DNA of 64,000 bases from CAWFXC01 sp963819735 (GTDB lineage Bacteria; Actinomycetota; Acidimicrobiia; IMCC26256; DASPTH01): NCBI GenBank assembly GCA_963819735.1, contig CAWFXC010000001.1, forward strand, positions 992,001 to 1,056,000, given 5' to 3'. Positions 1-8,981 of the stretch are shown in pieces; position 1 is the stretch's first letter; each line of letters begins with the position of its first letter. Under the pieces are notes generated by a model. It was given only the letters and a program-made list of their open reading frames with translations. It ran no database searches and was not told the origin of the DNA. Position numbers and translations under genes: made by a program.

Positions 1-398
1 CAATGCTCGTAGTAGCGCCGGGCCCGTTCGAGTGGCTCGCCCTCGAGCACCCGCAACATCGCGAACAAGGCGTCGGATCCGATCTCCTTCACCAACGTGA
101 CCAACGTGCCACCCAGGCCGGTGACCGTCTCGATCAGTTCCCCGCGCGCCAGCAGATCCTCACTCGAATACGGGATCCGGTAGTAGGCCGAGTACTCCTC
201 GCCCGAGTCCGCGTCCTTCGCCACCGCGAGGTCGCGGTACTGCGGATCGTGCCCCACCTCGTAATCGAGCGCGGCATGATCGACTGCGACCCGAAGTTCC
301 ACTTCGTCGAGAATGTCGGGAACCCTCCGCCCCCGATACCACAGCGTGCGGCCGTCACGCAGCGACGCGCGGTACTCATCGGCGGTCAACAAGGCCAT
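1..398 (-). CDS. HpaB-family flavoprotein, N-terminal part (cut by window edge)
   Basis: Reading leftwards from ATG at 398, an open frame runs to the window edge and gives about 132 residues. The start (MALLTADEYRASLRDGRTLW) and the later stretch DYEVGHDPQYRDLAVAKD resemble the N-terminal region of the 4-hydroxyphenylacetate 3-hydroxylase / 4-hydroxybutyryl-CoA dehydratase family. Members are FAD enzymes that hydroxylate phenols or dehydrate 4-hydroxybutyryl-CoA. The catalytic middle and C-terminal domains lie outside the window, so the two activities cannot be separated here. The gene diverges from the PAC2 gene that begins 34 bp away. Confidence 0.7.
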   Translation of the reverse strand, partial: MALLTADEYRASLRDGRTLWYRGRRVPDILDEVELRVAVDHAALDYEVGHDPQYRDLAVAKDADSGEEYSAYYRIPYSSEDLLARGELIETVTGLGGTLVTLVKEIGSDALFAMLRVLEGEPLERARRYYEH

Positions 399-432
399 CA
401 CGGCACTGTACAAGCGGCCGTAAGCTGACTCG

Positions 433-1329
433 ATGACCAACGGCCTCGTGTGGGACGAGCATCCCGAGCTCAACCAACCACTGATGGTGGCCGCGTTCGC
501 AGGTTGGAACGACGCCGGCGACGCGGCGACCGGCGCCGCCGACTGGTTGGTGCGTCGTAGTGAGGCCCACCGGTTCGCGTCAATCGATCCCGACGAGCAC
601 CTCGACTACCAGTCGCGCCGACCCCACGTGGAGCTGGTCGACGGCGTCGCGCGCTCGATCACCTGGCCCGCGAACGAGTGCTTCGCCGCGCCGTTCGGCG
701 AACGCGATCTCGTCGTCGTGCGCGGCGTCGAACCGAACGTGCGGTGGAAGTCGTTCTGCAACGCGGTGATGAGCGTCGCGTCGGAGACGGGGTGCGAGAT
801 GGTCGTCACGCTCGGCGCATTGCTCGGCGACGTGCCGCACACGCGCAGCGTGAAGGTCACCGGGTCGGCCACCGATCCGACACTCGTCGGCGAGCTCGAC
901 CTCACCCGTTCGCAGTACGAAGGGCCCACGGGCATCGTCGGTGTGCTCGCCGACTCGTGTCGCGCCGCGGGGCTCAAGTCGGCGTCGTTGTGGGCGCCGG
1001 TCCCCCACTACGTCGCCACCCCACCGAACCCGCCGGCCACGCGCGCGCTGCTCGAGCGCTTCGGCTCGCTCGCCGGCGTGCCCCTCGACCTCCAGGGCCT
1101 CGACCAGCTCGTCGACCTGTGGCGCCTGCAGGTCGATCGCGCGATCGCCGACAACGACGAGGTCACCACCTACGTGCGCGAGCTCGAGGCACGGGTCGAC
1201 GCGGTCGACGCCGAAGAGCGGGGCATCGTGTTGGGCGACCACCCGGCCGGGAGCGGCCCCGTGACCGGCGCCGACGATCTCGCCGACGAGGTCGAGCGCT
1301 TCCTCCGGGAACAGGGCGGCAACGAGTAG
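433..1329 (+). CDS. PAC2 family protein
   Basis: This 298-residue protein opens with GLVWDEHPELNQPLMVAAF followed by AGWNDAGDAATGAADWL, the N-terminal signature of bacterial PAC2 proteins, which are related to the eukaryotic proteasome assembly chaperone 2. The C-terminal third is acidic and probably helical. Actinobacterial members are common, but their biochemical role is not established. No proteasome gene is present in this window. It converges with the M20 peptidase gene, whose stop lies only 6 bp away. Confidence 0.8.
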   Translation: MTNGLVWDEHPELNQPLMVAAFAGWNDAGDAATGAADWLVRRSEAHRFASIDPDEHLDYQSRRPHVELVDGVARSITWPANECFAAPFGERDLVVVRGVEPNVRWKSFCNAVMSVASETGCEMVVTLGALLGDVPHTRSVKVTGSATDPTLVGELDLTRSQYEGPTGIVGVLADSCRAAGLKSASLWAPVPHYVATPPNPPATRALLERFGSLAGVPLDLQGLDQLVDLWRLQVDRAIADNDEVTTYVRELEARVDAVDAEERGIVLGDHPAGSGPVTGADDLADEVERFLREQGGNE

Positions 1330-1334
1330 TCGGG

Positions 1335-2669
1335 TCAGCCGACGAGATCGCGCGCGACTGCTTCCCACAACCTCGTCGACAGTGCCAACGACTCCTGGTC
1401 GACGCGCTCGTCGTTGCCGTGGAACATCGTGGCGAAGTCTTCGTACGGCAGCCGCTTCGAGAACAGCCCGAAGCCGTAGCCGACCGCGCCGGCGCGCCGG
1501 AAGAACCGGTTGTCGGTACCGCCGACCATCAGCGACGGCACCAGAGCCGAGTCGGCGCAGAGCCGCGCACTCGTGCGCGCCAGCGAATCCCACAACGGCG
1601 TCTCCGCCGGCGACGACGTCGACGGATCGTCGTTGGACGTGATCTCCACCGCGTCGGCGAGATCACCCAGCGCTTCCCGCAACATCGCGGTCGCGTGCGC
1701 GCCGGTCTGGCCCGGCAGCGTGCGGATGTCGACTTCGAGATCGACCTGATCCGGGATCACGTTGGTCTTGGTGCCGCCGTGCGCGACCGTGGGCGCGAAC
1801 GTCGTGTGCGTGCACGCGTGCCAGTGCCTCGCGATGCCGAGCGGGAGATCGGCGAGGGCACCGTCGAACTGCTCGGCGTCGAGCAACGCCGCCGTCATCT
1901 CCGGATCGAAGTGCATGCCCTCCACGAACTTCCGCCACGACTCGTGAATCTGCGTCTGCGGGCGGAACTCGGCGATGCGCCGGACGACCTCGGCTGCGGT
2001 GATGAGCGCGTTGTCGGTGTGATACGGCTGCGAGCCGTGGCCCGGCGTGCCGTGCACGCGGATCTTGGTCCAGAACGTGCCCTTCTCGGCCACGAGCACG
2101 GGCAGGCGCGGCCCCGCGGGCGTGGGGATCTGGAACCCGCCCGATTCGGTGAGCACGTAGTCGGCGTAGATGGCGTCGCGCTCGTGGTCGAGCAGCCACT
2201 CGGCTCCCCAGGTGCCGAGTGCTTCTTCGTCGGCGACCGCGAGGTAGATCAGCGTGCCCTTCGGCCGGAAATCGCTGTCGGCCAGACGGCGGAACGCGAC
2301 CGCCTGCGAGGCGGTGAGGTTCAGCATGTCGACCGCGCCCCGGCCCCAGACGAAGCCGTCGACGACGTCGGCCGAGAACGGATCGCGGCTCCAGCCGTCG
2401 ACGTTGACGGGTACGACGTCGGTGTGGCCCATGAGCATGAGCGACGGGGCGTCGGGATCCGAGCCCTCGATCTTCGCGACCAGGCTCGTGCGGCCGGGTT
2501 GCGGTTCGTAGACCTCGTGGTCGCCGGCGCCCGCGAGGTAACCGGCGAGCAGGTCGACACTGCGAGCTTCCTCACCCGAGGCGATCGATCCGTCGTTGAC
2601 GCAACGATTGCGGATCAGCTGCTGGAGGAGGTCGGTGACCTCCGCGGTCGGATCATCGGATCGGCTCAC
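1335..2669 (-). CDS. M20/M25/M40 family zinc metallo-hydrolase
   Basis: The 444-residue product has the M20 peptidase layout. The first metal His lies in LMLMGHTDVVPV, the bridging Asp in GRGAVDMLN, and the catalytic Glu pair in VADEEALGTWGAEW. A dimerisation (lid) domain with GTPGHGSQPYHTDNAL sits in the middle. Members are cytoplasmic di-zinc amidases or dipeptidases (carboxypeptidase, ArgE, DapE types), and the substrate cannot be told from sequence. I chose GTG at 2669 because residues encoded upstream of it are low-similarity Arg/Ser-rich sequence and because it leaves 25 bp to the preceding gene. It follows the WS/DGAT gene in the same direction. Confidence 0.85.
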   Translation of the reverse strand: MSRSDDPTAEVTDLLQQLIRNRCVNDGSIASGEEARSVDLLAGYLAGAGDHEVYEPQPGRTSLVAKIEGSDPDAPSLMLMGHTDVVPVNVDGWSRDPFSADVVDGFVWGRGAVDMLNLTASQAVAFRRLADSDFRPKGTLIYLAVADEEALGTWGAEWLLDHERDAIYADYVLTESGGFQIPTPAGPRLPVLVAEKGTFWTKIRVHGTPGHGSQPYHTDNALITAAEVVRRIAEFRPQTQIHESWRKFVEGMHFDPEMTAALLDAEQFDGALADLPLGIARHWHACTHTTFAPTVAHGGTKTNVIPDQVDLEVDIRTLPGQTGAHATAMLREALGDLADAVEITSNDDPSTSSPAETPLWDSLARTSARLCADSALVPSLMVGGTDNRFFRRAGAVGYGFGLFSKRLPYEDFATMFHGNDERVDQESLALSTRLWEAVARDLVG

Positions 2670-2694
2670 GGTGGCCTGCTTCCCAGACTCGGGG

Positions 2695-4134
2695 TCAGTT
2701 GGCCACGCTATAGCCCGGCGAACCGGCGCCGAAACGGAGGAATTCCGCGAACGCGTCCTCGATGCCACCGGCGAGGATCTCGAGGTCGCGACGCGATCGG
2801 CCGTCGCCCATGAGGCCGAAGTGCAACTCACCGCAGTACGAGAGGATGGCAATGTTGAGCGTGAGGTTCCGCGACAACGGGACGATGGGATAGACCTCGA
2901 GCAGTCGCGCGCCGAGGCAGTACAGCGGCGCCTGCGGGCCGGGCATGTTGGTGACGATCAGGTTGGCGAACGGCTGCGCGTGGAGCGCCCGGGCCGCGAG
3001 CCCGAGCATTGTGGGTGCCGCGAACTCGGAGAGCCCGAACAGCGCCGCGGTGCCGACCGCTTGCTCGCGCGCTTTGAGATCGGCCGTGCTCGCCCGCACC
3101 GCGTTGAGGCGCTCGCGCGCGTCGGGTTCACCCACGCGCAGCGGCACGAGCATGGCCGAGAGGCGATTGCCGAGCTGCATGCGCTGCGACTCGTCGCGCA
3201 CCGACACCGGGCAGAACACCTTGAGCACCAGCTCCGGGTACAGCTCGCCGCGTTCGTCGAGGAGCCGCGCCACCGCGCTGCCGACCGCCGCGAGCACGAC
3301 GTCGTTGACCGTGCACCCGAAGTTCTGCCCGATCGCCTTGGCGTCGTCGAACGGGATGCGAAACGTCTCGAGCCGTCGGCCGGGGCCGACAGTGGCGTTG
3401 AGCGAGAGCCGCGGCGCGACGACGGGGCCGTCGACCAACGAGCCGATCGAGCGACCGAGCCGGGTCGCGTGGCCGATCGTGTCCCCGGGCGCATCGACGG
3501 CGCGGCGGGCGGCGCAGGCGAACTCGCCCGGACGGGCGATCAGGTCACGCACGCTGTCGATCACGAGCCGAGCGGGTTCGGGAGGCGGCGCCGGCTGCCA
3601 CCGGTCGTCGTCGAGGATCGTCGGCTCACGGTTGAAATCGAGGAGCGCGGTGGCGATGTCGACGCCGGAGATGCCGTCGGTGAGCGTGTGGTGCGACCGG
3701 TGGATCAGACCGACCTGCCCGTCGCGGCCGACACCCTCGACGAACCACATCTCCCACAACGGGCGGTCGCGGTCGAGGAGCTGGGCCATGAGCCGCTCCG
3801 CCAACTCGAGCAGCTGCCGCCGGCTCCCGGGCGCCGGCAGCGTGGTCAGCCGCACGTGGCGGGCGATGTCGAACGATTCGTCGTCGATCCAGATCGGGCG
3901 GCCCTGCCCGAACGGCACCGTCATCACGCGTTTGCGGAAGCGTGGGATCAGTTGCAGGCGCGATTCCACCAGGGTGCGGAGGTCGGCGAGCCGGAAACGA
4001 CCCTCGGCGTCGTAGAACGGCGCTCGTTCCAGCACCGCCACCGCGCCGACGTGCATGGGCGTGTCGGGGCGTTCCAGGTGGAGGAAGCTCTCGTCGATCG
4101 CGCTGAGTCGGTCGTAGGGGGAGATCACGGGCAT
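2695..4134 (-). CDS. Wax ester synthase / diacylglycerol acyltransferase (WS/DGAT)
   Basis: The 479-residue protein carries the acyltransferase motif HHxxxDG as SHHTLTDGIS near residue 146, plus the N-terminal block LSAIDESFLHLERPDTPMHV and the late block TNMPGPQAPLYCLGARL typical of the family. These enzymes join fatty acyl-CoA to long-chain alcohols or diacylglycerol and build wax ester or triacylglycerol stores at the membrane. ATG at 4134 is preferred over upstream in-frame codons because family similarity begins with PVISPYDRLS. A small lipoprotein gene ends 19 bp upstream, so the two are probably co-transcribed. Confidence 0.9.
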   Translation of the reverse strand: MPVISPYDRLSAIDESFLHLERPDTPMHVGAVAVLERAPFYDAEGRFRLADLRTLVESRLQLIPRFRKRVMTVPFGQGRPIWIDDESFDIARHVRLTTLPAPGSRRQLLELAERLMAQLLDRDRPLWEMWFVEGVGRDGQVGLIHRSHHTLTDGISGVDIATALLDFNREPTILDDDRWQPAPPPEPARLVIDSVRDLIARPGEFACAARRAVDAPGDTIGHATRLGRSIGSLVDGPVVAPRLSLNATVGPGRRLETFRIPFDDAKAIGQNFGCTVNDVVLAAVGSAVARLLDERGELYPELVLKVFCPVSVRDESQRMQLGNRLSAMLVPLRVGEPDARERLNAVRASTADLKAREQAVGTAALFGLSEFAAPTMLGLAARALHAQPFANLIVTNMPGPQAPLYCLGARLLEVYPIVPLSRNLTLNIAILSYCGELHFGLMGDGRSRRDLEILAGGIEDAFAEFLRFGAGSPGYSVAN

Positions 4135-4153
4135 CGGGTCCGAGCGTAGGAGG

Positions 4154-4627
4154 TCACGTGACCGGGAGCCTCGGCACCCGACACGACGTGACGCCATGGG
4201 GCGCGACGAGCGCACGAGCGCGTTCCGACAGGATCCACGAGTGCGCGGCGTACTCCGCGGCGCGGGCGGGCTCGCGGCCGGTGAGGTTGCCGCGTAGGAG
4301 CTCGAGCTCGTCGGCGGTCTGGTCGAGCAAGGCGATCCATCGTTGGGTGAGGCTCCCGAGCTGCGTCGGCGGCCGGAGCCCCCGCAGACCGTCGACCGAG
4401 GCCCGCTCGATCACGAGGATCCGTCGCACCATGCGCGCGATCGAGTGGGTGCGGGCGGCCGGTGGAATCGACATGCGGTCGATCTGTCGGTTCGCCGACG
4501 CGCAGATCCGGCTGGCCTCGCGCGCGTATCCGGGCGCGGACAACCGATCCCCGCCGCCCCCGCACCCCGCGCCTCCCAGCATGATCAGCGCGCAGGTAAT
4601 GACGCCGACCGTCGACTTCACCTGCAC
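4154..4627 (-). CDS. Small putative lipoprotein of unknown function
   Basis: The product has about 157 residues. An N-terminal hydrophobic segment ends in the lipobox LGGAGC followed by GGGG, so it is predicted to be lipid-anchored outside the cytoplasmic membrane. The mature part is helical and Arg/Glu-rich, and I recognise no domain. GTG at 4627 is chosen because a GGAGGG Shine-Dalgarno sequence lies about 5 bases before it; a second GTG two codons later is an alternative. It lies upstream of, and in the same direction as, the WS/DGAT gene. Confidence 0.65.
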   Translation of the reverse strand: MQVKSTVGVITCALIMLGGAGCGGGGDRLSAPGYAREASRICASANRQIDRMSIPPAARTHSIARMVRRILVIERASVDGLRGLRPPTQLGSLTQRWIALLDQTADELELLRGNLTGREPARAAEYAAHSWILSERARALVAPHGVTSCRVPRLPVT

Positions 4628-4688
4628 GAACCCCCTCCGAGCGCCCCGCAGGGTACCGCGACCGGACGCGCCCGGTACTCTGCCGCGC

Positions 4689-5196
4689 ATGGCCCGCACC
4701 GCAACGTGCGTCTGGCGCGTCGACGCCGCGATCGTGATCGCCCTCGACGAGCGCTTCGGCCCGCCGTTCGACAGCTACCTCAACGGGTCGCAGACGTGGC
4801 TCACCGACGACGGCCCCGGCGGTGTCGGCCTCGAGTGGCGGCTCCACCCCGTGGCCGCGTACCGCCTGCCCGACGGCTTGTCGCACTACGACCTGTGGGA
4901 GCAGACGGTGAGCGCGCTGTCGGTCGGCACCGACCCCGACTCCCTGAGCCTGGGCACCGAGCACCGCACGCTCCGGTCCCTGTGGGACGGCCTCGAGTGC
5001 TTCGCGGCCTACGGCGACGACCTCGAGCCGGCGCCACTCGCACAGGCGGCCACCGATGCCATCGGGCGCCCGCCCGACGCCGTCGGCCTCGTCGACCACG
5101 AGCGCATCGGCGCGGCGTGGGAATCCGCGCGACGGCGCGGTGTCGATCGTCGAGATGCTGTTCGCGGAACTGAAGTCGCGGAGCGCTCCGGCTTGA
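4689..5196 (+). CDS. Hypothetical protein, apparent frameshift near its 3' end
   Basis: The frame from ATG 4689 has strongly G/C-biased third positions up to about 5125, where the bias is lost. The remaining codons to a stop at 5220-5222 look non-coding. From about 5130 another frame takes over the bias and ends at TGA 5194-5196 with the tail AVSIVEMLFAELKSRSAPA. Adding one CG to the run at 5125-5131 joins the two halves as WESARDGAVSIVEM, giving a 169-residue protein. I recognise no family. It may be a damaged gene or a sequence error. pyrE starts 40 bp downstream. Confidence 0.6.
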
Positions 5197-5235
5197 GTGC
5201 TGCGGCCTGTGCTCCGGCATGAGAGGGTGCCCGTC

Positions 5236-5772
5236 ATGACCATGGAACGTGAAGACCTCGCGCGCGCCATATACGAGCGCACCCACCTGACGGGCGAGTT
5301 CGTGCTGCGCTCGGGTGTCGTCAGCAACGAGTACTTCGACAAGTACCTCTTCGAGGCCGATCCCGCGTTGTTGCGCGAGATCGCCGCCGCCCTCGTGCCG
5401 TTGGTGCCGCCCGGCACCGATGCGCTCGCCGGCCTCGAACTCGGCGGCGTGCCGATCGCCACGATGCTCTCGCAGCTCACCGGGATCCCGGCCTACTTCG
5501 TGCGAAAGGTTGCCAAGACCTACGGCACGTGTCGCCTGGCCGAGGGGGGCGACGTCGACGGGCTGCGCCTCACCGTGGTGGAGGACGTCGTGACATCGGG
5601 CGGGCAGGTGATCACGTCGTGCGGCGACCTGCGCGATCGCGGCGCGATCGTCGAGCACGCGGTGTGCGTGATCAATCGCGAATCCGGTGGTCCGGAGGGC
5701 CTCGCCGCAGTGGGCGTCGAGCTGCGCCCGTTGTTCACCATGACCGAGCTCGGCACCGCCGCGGGAGCCTGA
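5236..5772 (+). CDS. pyrE: Orotate phosphoribosyltransferase
   Basis: PyrE transfers ribose-5-phosphate from PRPP to orotate, giving OMP in pyrimidine synthesis. The 178-residue length is typical. The PRPP-binding loop is seen as LTVVEDVVTSGGQVI around residues 111-125, and the substrate loop region as GLELGGVPIAT followed by FVRKVAKTYGTC. ATG 5236 is preferred because GAGAGG lies 8 bases upstream; the ATG two codons later is the alternative. The gene stands apart from other pyrimidine genes. It converges with the Nudix gene 7 bp beyond its stop. Confidence 0.92.
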   Translation: MTMEREDLARAIYERTHLTGEFVLRSGVVSNEYFDKYLFEADPALLREIAAALVPLVPPGTDALAGLELGGVPIATMLSQLTGIPAYFVRKVAKTYGTCRLAEGGDVDGLRLTVVEDVVTSGGQVITSCGDLRDRGAIVEHAVCVINRESGGPEGLAAVGVELRPLFTMTELGTAAGA

Positions 5773-5779
5773 TCCCGAT

Positions 5780-6460
5780 TCAGCCTTCGCGCCAAGGTGG
5801 GTCGCGGGGCGGGTCGTAGTCGCAGGGACGCACCTCGCCGTCGATGGCGGCGAACGCCAGCTCACCCCAGCGGTCGACGCCGGCAAGCGGCCACGGGAGG
5901 TTGTCGCGCCCGAAGAAGCCGACCGCGCGCGTCTCCAGCGGGTGCCCCTTCAGCTCGCCACCGATCATGCGGCAGTGGAAGAGGAGTGAGTACAGCGGCA
6001 GGCGGGCGAACCCGAGCCGCAGGCCGTCGAGCACCGCGATGAGCGACACCGGCTCGACCTCGATCCCCGTCTCCTCGTAGACCTCTTTGATCGCGATCTC
6101 GCACGGCGAGTAGCCGACGTCGGCGTAGCCCACCGGGTAGAGCCACACACCGGAGTCGGATCGTTGGGTGAGCAGCAGCTCGCCCTTCTCGTTGGCGACG
6201 ATCGCCGCCACCGCGACCTTCGGCGTGACGTAGCCCTGGACCCCTTCGCCCACGCTCCCCAGCCATTCGTCGACGAGGGCGTCGGCTTCGGCCTCCTCGA
6301 TCGCCGCGGCGCGGATGTCGCCCGCGACCTTGAGCACTTCCTCGAAGCGCTCCTTCTCGTAGAGGCTCTGAGTGAACCCCAGGCCGGTACGGGCGACGGC
6401 CGAGAGGGTCTCGGCCCAGCGGAGCAGATCGACGGTCGATGGGCTGAACGGCTCGGTCAC
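5780..6460 (-). CDS. Nudix hydrolase with N-terminal helical domain
   Basis: The 226-residue protein has a helical N-terminal region of about 70 residues (LLRWAETLSAVARTGLGFTQ) and a Nudix fold beginning TPKVAVAAIVANEKGELLL. The Nudix box runs from about residue 111, ending KEVYEETGIEVE. The usual first Glu of the box is Tyr (GYSPCE) and the usual Arg is Lys, as in the subgroup that carries an N-terminal Nudix_N_2-type domain. The metal-binding Glu residues of EVYEETG are intact. Members cleave nucleoside diphosphates linked to another group, often ADP-ribose-like; the substrate here is unknown. GTG at 6460 is the likely start. Confidence 0.82.
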   Translation of the reverse strand: MTEPFSPSTVDLLRWAETLSAVARTGLGFTQSLYEKERFEEVLKVAGDIRAAAIEEAEADALVDEWLGSVGEGVQGYVTPKVAVAAIVANEKGELLLTQRSDSGVWLYPVGYADVGYSPCEIAIKEVYEETGIEVEPVSLIAVLDGLRLGFARLPLYSLLFHCRMIGGELKGHPLETRAVGFFGRDNLPWPLAGVDRWGELAFAAIDGEVRPCDYDPPRDPPWREG

Positions 6461-6470
6461 GGCGGTGACA

Positions 6471-6968
6471 CTACGCCGGTCCGATGGTGGCACGGGAGCG
6501 GAGGACCCCGGCCTTCGCCATGCCCCACGCGAGATGCAGGGGCGCGAGGTCGGGATCGCCGAGATCGCCGAACGTGTGGATGACGAGCCCGTACCGGTCG
6601 TCGGGCCACGCGCGCTCCTCGAACTCGTCCCGTTCGACCGGCGGCACTCCCGCGGCGCGGAGCACTGCGGTGGGCTCCCGGTGCGCGCCGCGCACGATCT
6701 GGAGCGGGGTGGCCGTCTGCGACGCGGGGTCGCGCGCGAACAACGTACGGAGCTCGGTGACGACGCGATCCGTGACCACGGGTGCGACGGCAGCCGCCGC
6801 CCGCTCGGCCTCGGCGCGCGCGTCCGGTTCGAGGCGACCCCACGCGTCGAGGATGCGCGCCACCTGGCGGACGACCCAGCCCGGCAGCTCACGCTCGACG
6901 CCGACGACGATGGCGTCGCCGGTTTCCGCGAGCATGCGCAGCCCGCGCGCTTCGTCGGGCAGCGTCAT
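6471..6968 (-). CDS. Conserved hypothetical protein
   Basis: The 165-residue product has no signal peptide or membrane segment. The first half is Ala/Arg/Glu-rich and helical. The second half contains QIVRGAHREPTAVLRAAGVP and RYGLVIHTFGDLGDPDLAP, which look like conserved structured segments, but I do not recognise the family. Its ATG (6966-6968) overlaps the TGA of the NIL-domain gene in an ATGA arrangement, so the two are translated from one transcript. The Nudix gene follows 10 bp later. Confidence 0.7.
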   Translation of the reverse strand: MTLPDEARGLRMLAETGDAIVVGVERELPGWVVRQVARILDAWGRLEPDARAEAERAAAAVAPVVTDRVVTELRTLFARDPASQTATPLQIVRGAHREPTAVLRAAGVPPVERDEFEERAWPDDRYGLVIHTFGDLGDPDLAPLHLAWGMAKAGVLRSRATIGPA

Positions 6969-7210
6969 CCCTCTATGACGTCGCCTTCCATGGTGTTGAC
7001 CGTGCAGCCCACGCCTTCGAGGTAGCCCACCGCGGCGTCGAGCTGATCCGGTGCGCCGTTGAGCTCGAGGATCACCCACCCCGAGTGCGCTTCGACGTTG
7101 GCGCGCCGGATGTTGGGGACGACGTCGTAGCGCTTGACGACCTCGTAGATCATCGGCCGGTCGACCAGATCTTCGGGGAACGAGACGAACAGTCGGACGT
7201 GTTCGGACAC
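6965..7210 (-). CDS. NIL domain-containing protein
   Basis: This 81-residue protein corresponds to a single NIL domain, the ferredoxin-like ligand-binding fold first seen at the C terminus of methionine-importer ATPases. The visible pattern is RLFVSFPEDLVDRPMIYEV, VPNIRRANVEAHSGWVILEL and a final strand. Stand-alone NIL proteins occur in many Actinomycetota and some are associated with sulfur metabolism. The gene shares an ATGA overlap with the downstream hypothetical gene and starts 15 bp after hemQ, in the same direction. Confidence 0.8.
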   Translation of the reverse strand: MSEHVRLFVSFPEDLVDRPMIYEVVKRYDVVPNIRRANVEAHSGWVILELNGAPDQLDAAVGYLEGVGCTVNTMEGDVIEG

Positions 7211-7225
7211 CGCGCGCTCCCTTCG

Positions 7226-7999
7226 CTACAGGCCGACGCGCCGGAGCGCTTCGGGCGGTTCGAACAACAGGCCGGTGACGAACTTACCGAAGTCGGCGTA
7301 GTCGGCGGAGACGGGATCGAACCGCATCTCGTAGACGATCTCCTTCAGCGCGACCGGATCGTCGGCGAGGAGGGTGACCCCCCACTCCCAGTCGTCGAGG
7401 CCGGTCGACCCGGTGATGAGCTGTAGCACACGGCCGGCGTACGTGCGTCCGACGCGCGCGTGGCCCGCCATGAGCCGCTTCCGGTCGGCGAACGCGAGCG
7501 AGTACCAGTTCGCGTCGGTGGTCCGGCGCTTCGACATCGGGTAGAAGCAGATCGTCTTCTTCAGCGGCAGCTGCGGGTGGATGCGTTGCTCGTGGTAGTG
7601 GTCCATGCGTTCACGCCACGCCGCGAGCCGGGCTTCGGCCGCGGGACCCTCGAGCTTCTCCTCCGCCGCGAGGCGCGCCCGCTCGTCGTCCTCGGTCGAC
7701 GTGTACTCCGACAACTCCGTGAGCGAGACGTAGGAGTCGACGAGCACGAGTGGTGTGGCGGCCAACTCCTGCTGGAACGCCTGGAGCCGGGCGAGGTCGG
7801 GGCCGAGCACCATGACCCCGAGGTCGGCCTTGTGCCCGAGGACCGCGAACAACAGCGCCTGGTGGCCGTCGTCCTGCAGCGACTGCACGGCGTCGAGGAC
7901 GCGCTTGGCCGCCTGCTGATCGTCCTCGGCGCGCGCCCGGTCGACCCGGTAGAAGAGGTGGAGGACTCCCCACCCGACCGAGGGCTCGACCGTTTCCAT
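7226..7999 (-). CDS. hemQ: Coproheme decarboxylase, chlorite dismutase family (HemQ/ChdC)
   Basis: HemQ performs the last step of the coproporphyrin-dependent heme pathway, decarboxylating coproheme III to heme b with peroxide. The 257-residue protein has the family core. It includes KKTICFYPMSKRR, whose Tyr near residue 152 matches the catalytic Tyr, and MAGHARVGRTY, whose His about 25 residues later matches the proximal heme ligand. ATG at 7999 fits because the codons upstream belong to a decayed groEL-derived repeat. No other heme gene is present nearby. It leads a minus-strand run with the NIL gene. Confidence 0.92.
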   Translation of the reverse strand: METVEPSVGWGVLHLFYRVDRARAEDDQQAAKRVLDAVQSLQDDGHQALLFAVLGHKADLGVMVLGPDLARLQAFQQELAATPLVLVDSYVSLTELSEYTSTEDDERARLAAEEKLEGPAAEARLAAWRERMDHYHEQRIHPQLPLKKTICFYPMSKRRTTDANWYSLAFADRKRLMAGHARVGRTYAGRVLQLITGSTGLDDWEWGVTLLADDPVALKEIVYEMRFDPVSADYADFGKFVTGLLFEPPEALRRVGL

Positions 8000-8043
8000 G
8001 TGGTCCAGGCTACCGGGACCGCTCCGGGTCGCCGATTGCCGAG

Positions 8044-8137
8044 TTCTCTTCGACGTGCAGCGTGGTCGAGCTCCAGGAGTCGCCCCTGCCACCCATCTCC
8101 GGCGTGCCACCCGCCCTCCCACCGGGAGCGGACGGCC
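8044..8137 (-). repeat. Degenerate copy of the groEL 3' end and its downstream flank
   Basis: By eye, 8044-8137 aligns with 11847-11938, the last 21 codons of groEL plus about 28 bp beyond its stop. I count 77 identical positions in 94 columns, with two single-base gaps. Read on the minus strand it gives GGTPEMGGRGDS where GroEL ends GGMPDMGGMGDF. Several Met codons are lost and the stop codon is replaced. Similarity continues past the groEL stop into non-coding DNA, so simple Gly/Met low complexity does not explain it. The copy lies 44 bp upstream of hemQ and ends just before the stop of the secreted-protein gene. Confidence 0.75.
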
Positions 8138-8140
8138 GCG

Positions 8141-8854
8141 TCACTTCTCGACGTCGAGCCCACCGCTGCCGGGTTCGGTGGTGCTCGGCGCCGTCACCGT
8201 CACCGACGACAACTTGCTCAGGTCGGGAGTCGTGTTCCCGTGGCCGAAGATCCGGTTGCAGATGGTGCCGTCGGCGGCGGCGATGATCGCGTAGGCCTGG
8301 TTGCCGATGTCCCCCGTCGAACCGGCGGCTTCCTCCAACGCCGCGGCGCCGGGCACGTCGCCGACGTCCGGGTCGACCGCGCAGTAGGTCGATCCCTTGA
8401 GGGACACTACCTCGGCCGTCCCCACCCCGCCCTCGGAGTCGACGCTCGACCGCACCGCCTTGGCGCCGATGCCGGGCACCGACACGACCCCGTCGATGGC
8501 CTGCAGCTCCGCCTTCCACGCGTTCGCGGCCGCGGGACCGCCGACGTCGGTCACCGTCAACGCGTTGCTGGTCTCGTCGGTCGCGAAAGTGCACGTCTCG
8601 CCGACCTTCTTGGCCTTCTGGAGGTAGGTGATGCCGGGGATCGGCTTCGTCACCGTCTTCGTGATCGGGTCCGAGACGAGCGGTTGCACATCCTTCGCCG
8701 TGAGCTGCGAACACGTCGCGGCGCCCGACGCCTTGGCGCCCGCCGGTGACGCACCGACGACGGCGCCGGCCGCGGCGGCGAACAAGGAGACGGCGACGAC
8801 GACCGACACCGTGAGCGGGTGTGGGTGACGAGCGGGACGGTGGACAGGCAGCAT
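8141..8854 (-). CDS. Secreted protein of unknown function
   Basis: The 237-residue product begins with a basic N terminus and a hydrophobic core (LTVSVVVAVSLFAAAAGAVV) ending near SPAGAKA, a clear Sec-type signal peptide. The mature part has three Cys residues (ATCSQL, GETCTF, STYCAV) and a fourth at TICNRI, compatible with two disulfides. I recognise no catalytic motif or family. It diverges from the large LuxR-type regulator, with 127 bp between the starts. Together with that regulator it lies between the two groEL 3'-end copies. Confidence 0.75.
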   Translation of the reverse strand: MLPVHRPARHPHPLTVSVVVAVSLFAAAAGAVVGASPAGAKASGAATCSQLTAKDVQPLVSDPITKTVTKPIPGITYLQKAKKVGETCTFATDETSNALTVTDVGGPAAANAWKAELQAIDGVVSVPGIGAKAVRSSVDSEGGVGTAEVVSLKGSTYCAVDPDVGDVPGAAALEEAAGSTGDIGNQAYAIIAAADGTICNRIFGHGNTTPDLSKLSSVTVTAPSTTEPGSGGLDVEK

Positions 8855-8981
8855 CCCCGCACCCTACGGGCCCGAACCCCACCTGCCATCGGCTCTGGGG
8901 GTCTGAACTTTCGGCGCCGTGGGTCCGACAATTGCGGTTGCTCGTTCGCGCCCGTGTGACCCGAACTCGTAAGCTCCGGCC

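Noticed and set aside
678..2813. Long plus-strand open frame of 711 codons, very Arg-rich.
   Set aside because: It runs through the end of the PAC2 gene and antisense to the M20 peptidase, has the composition of a shadow frame in high-G+C DNA, and shows no family features.
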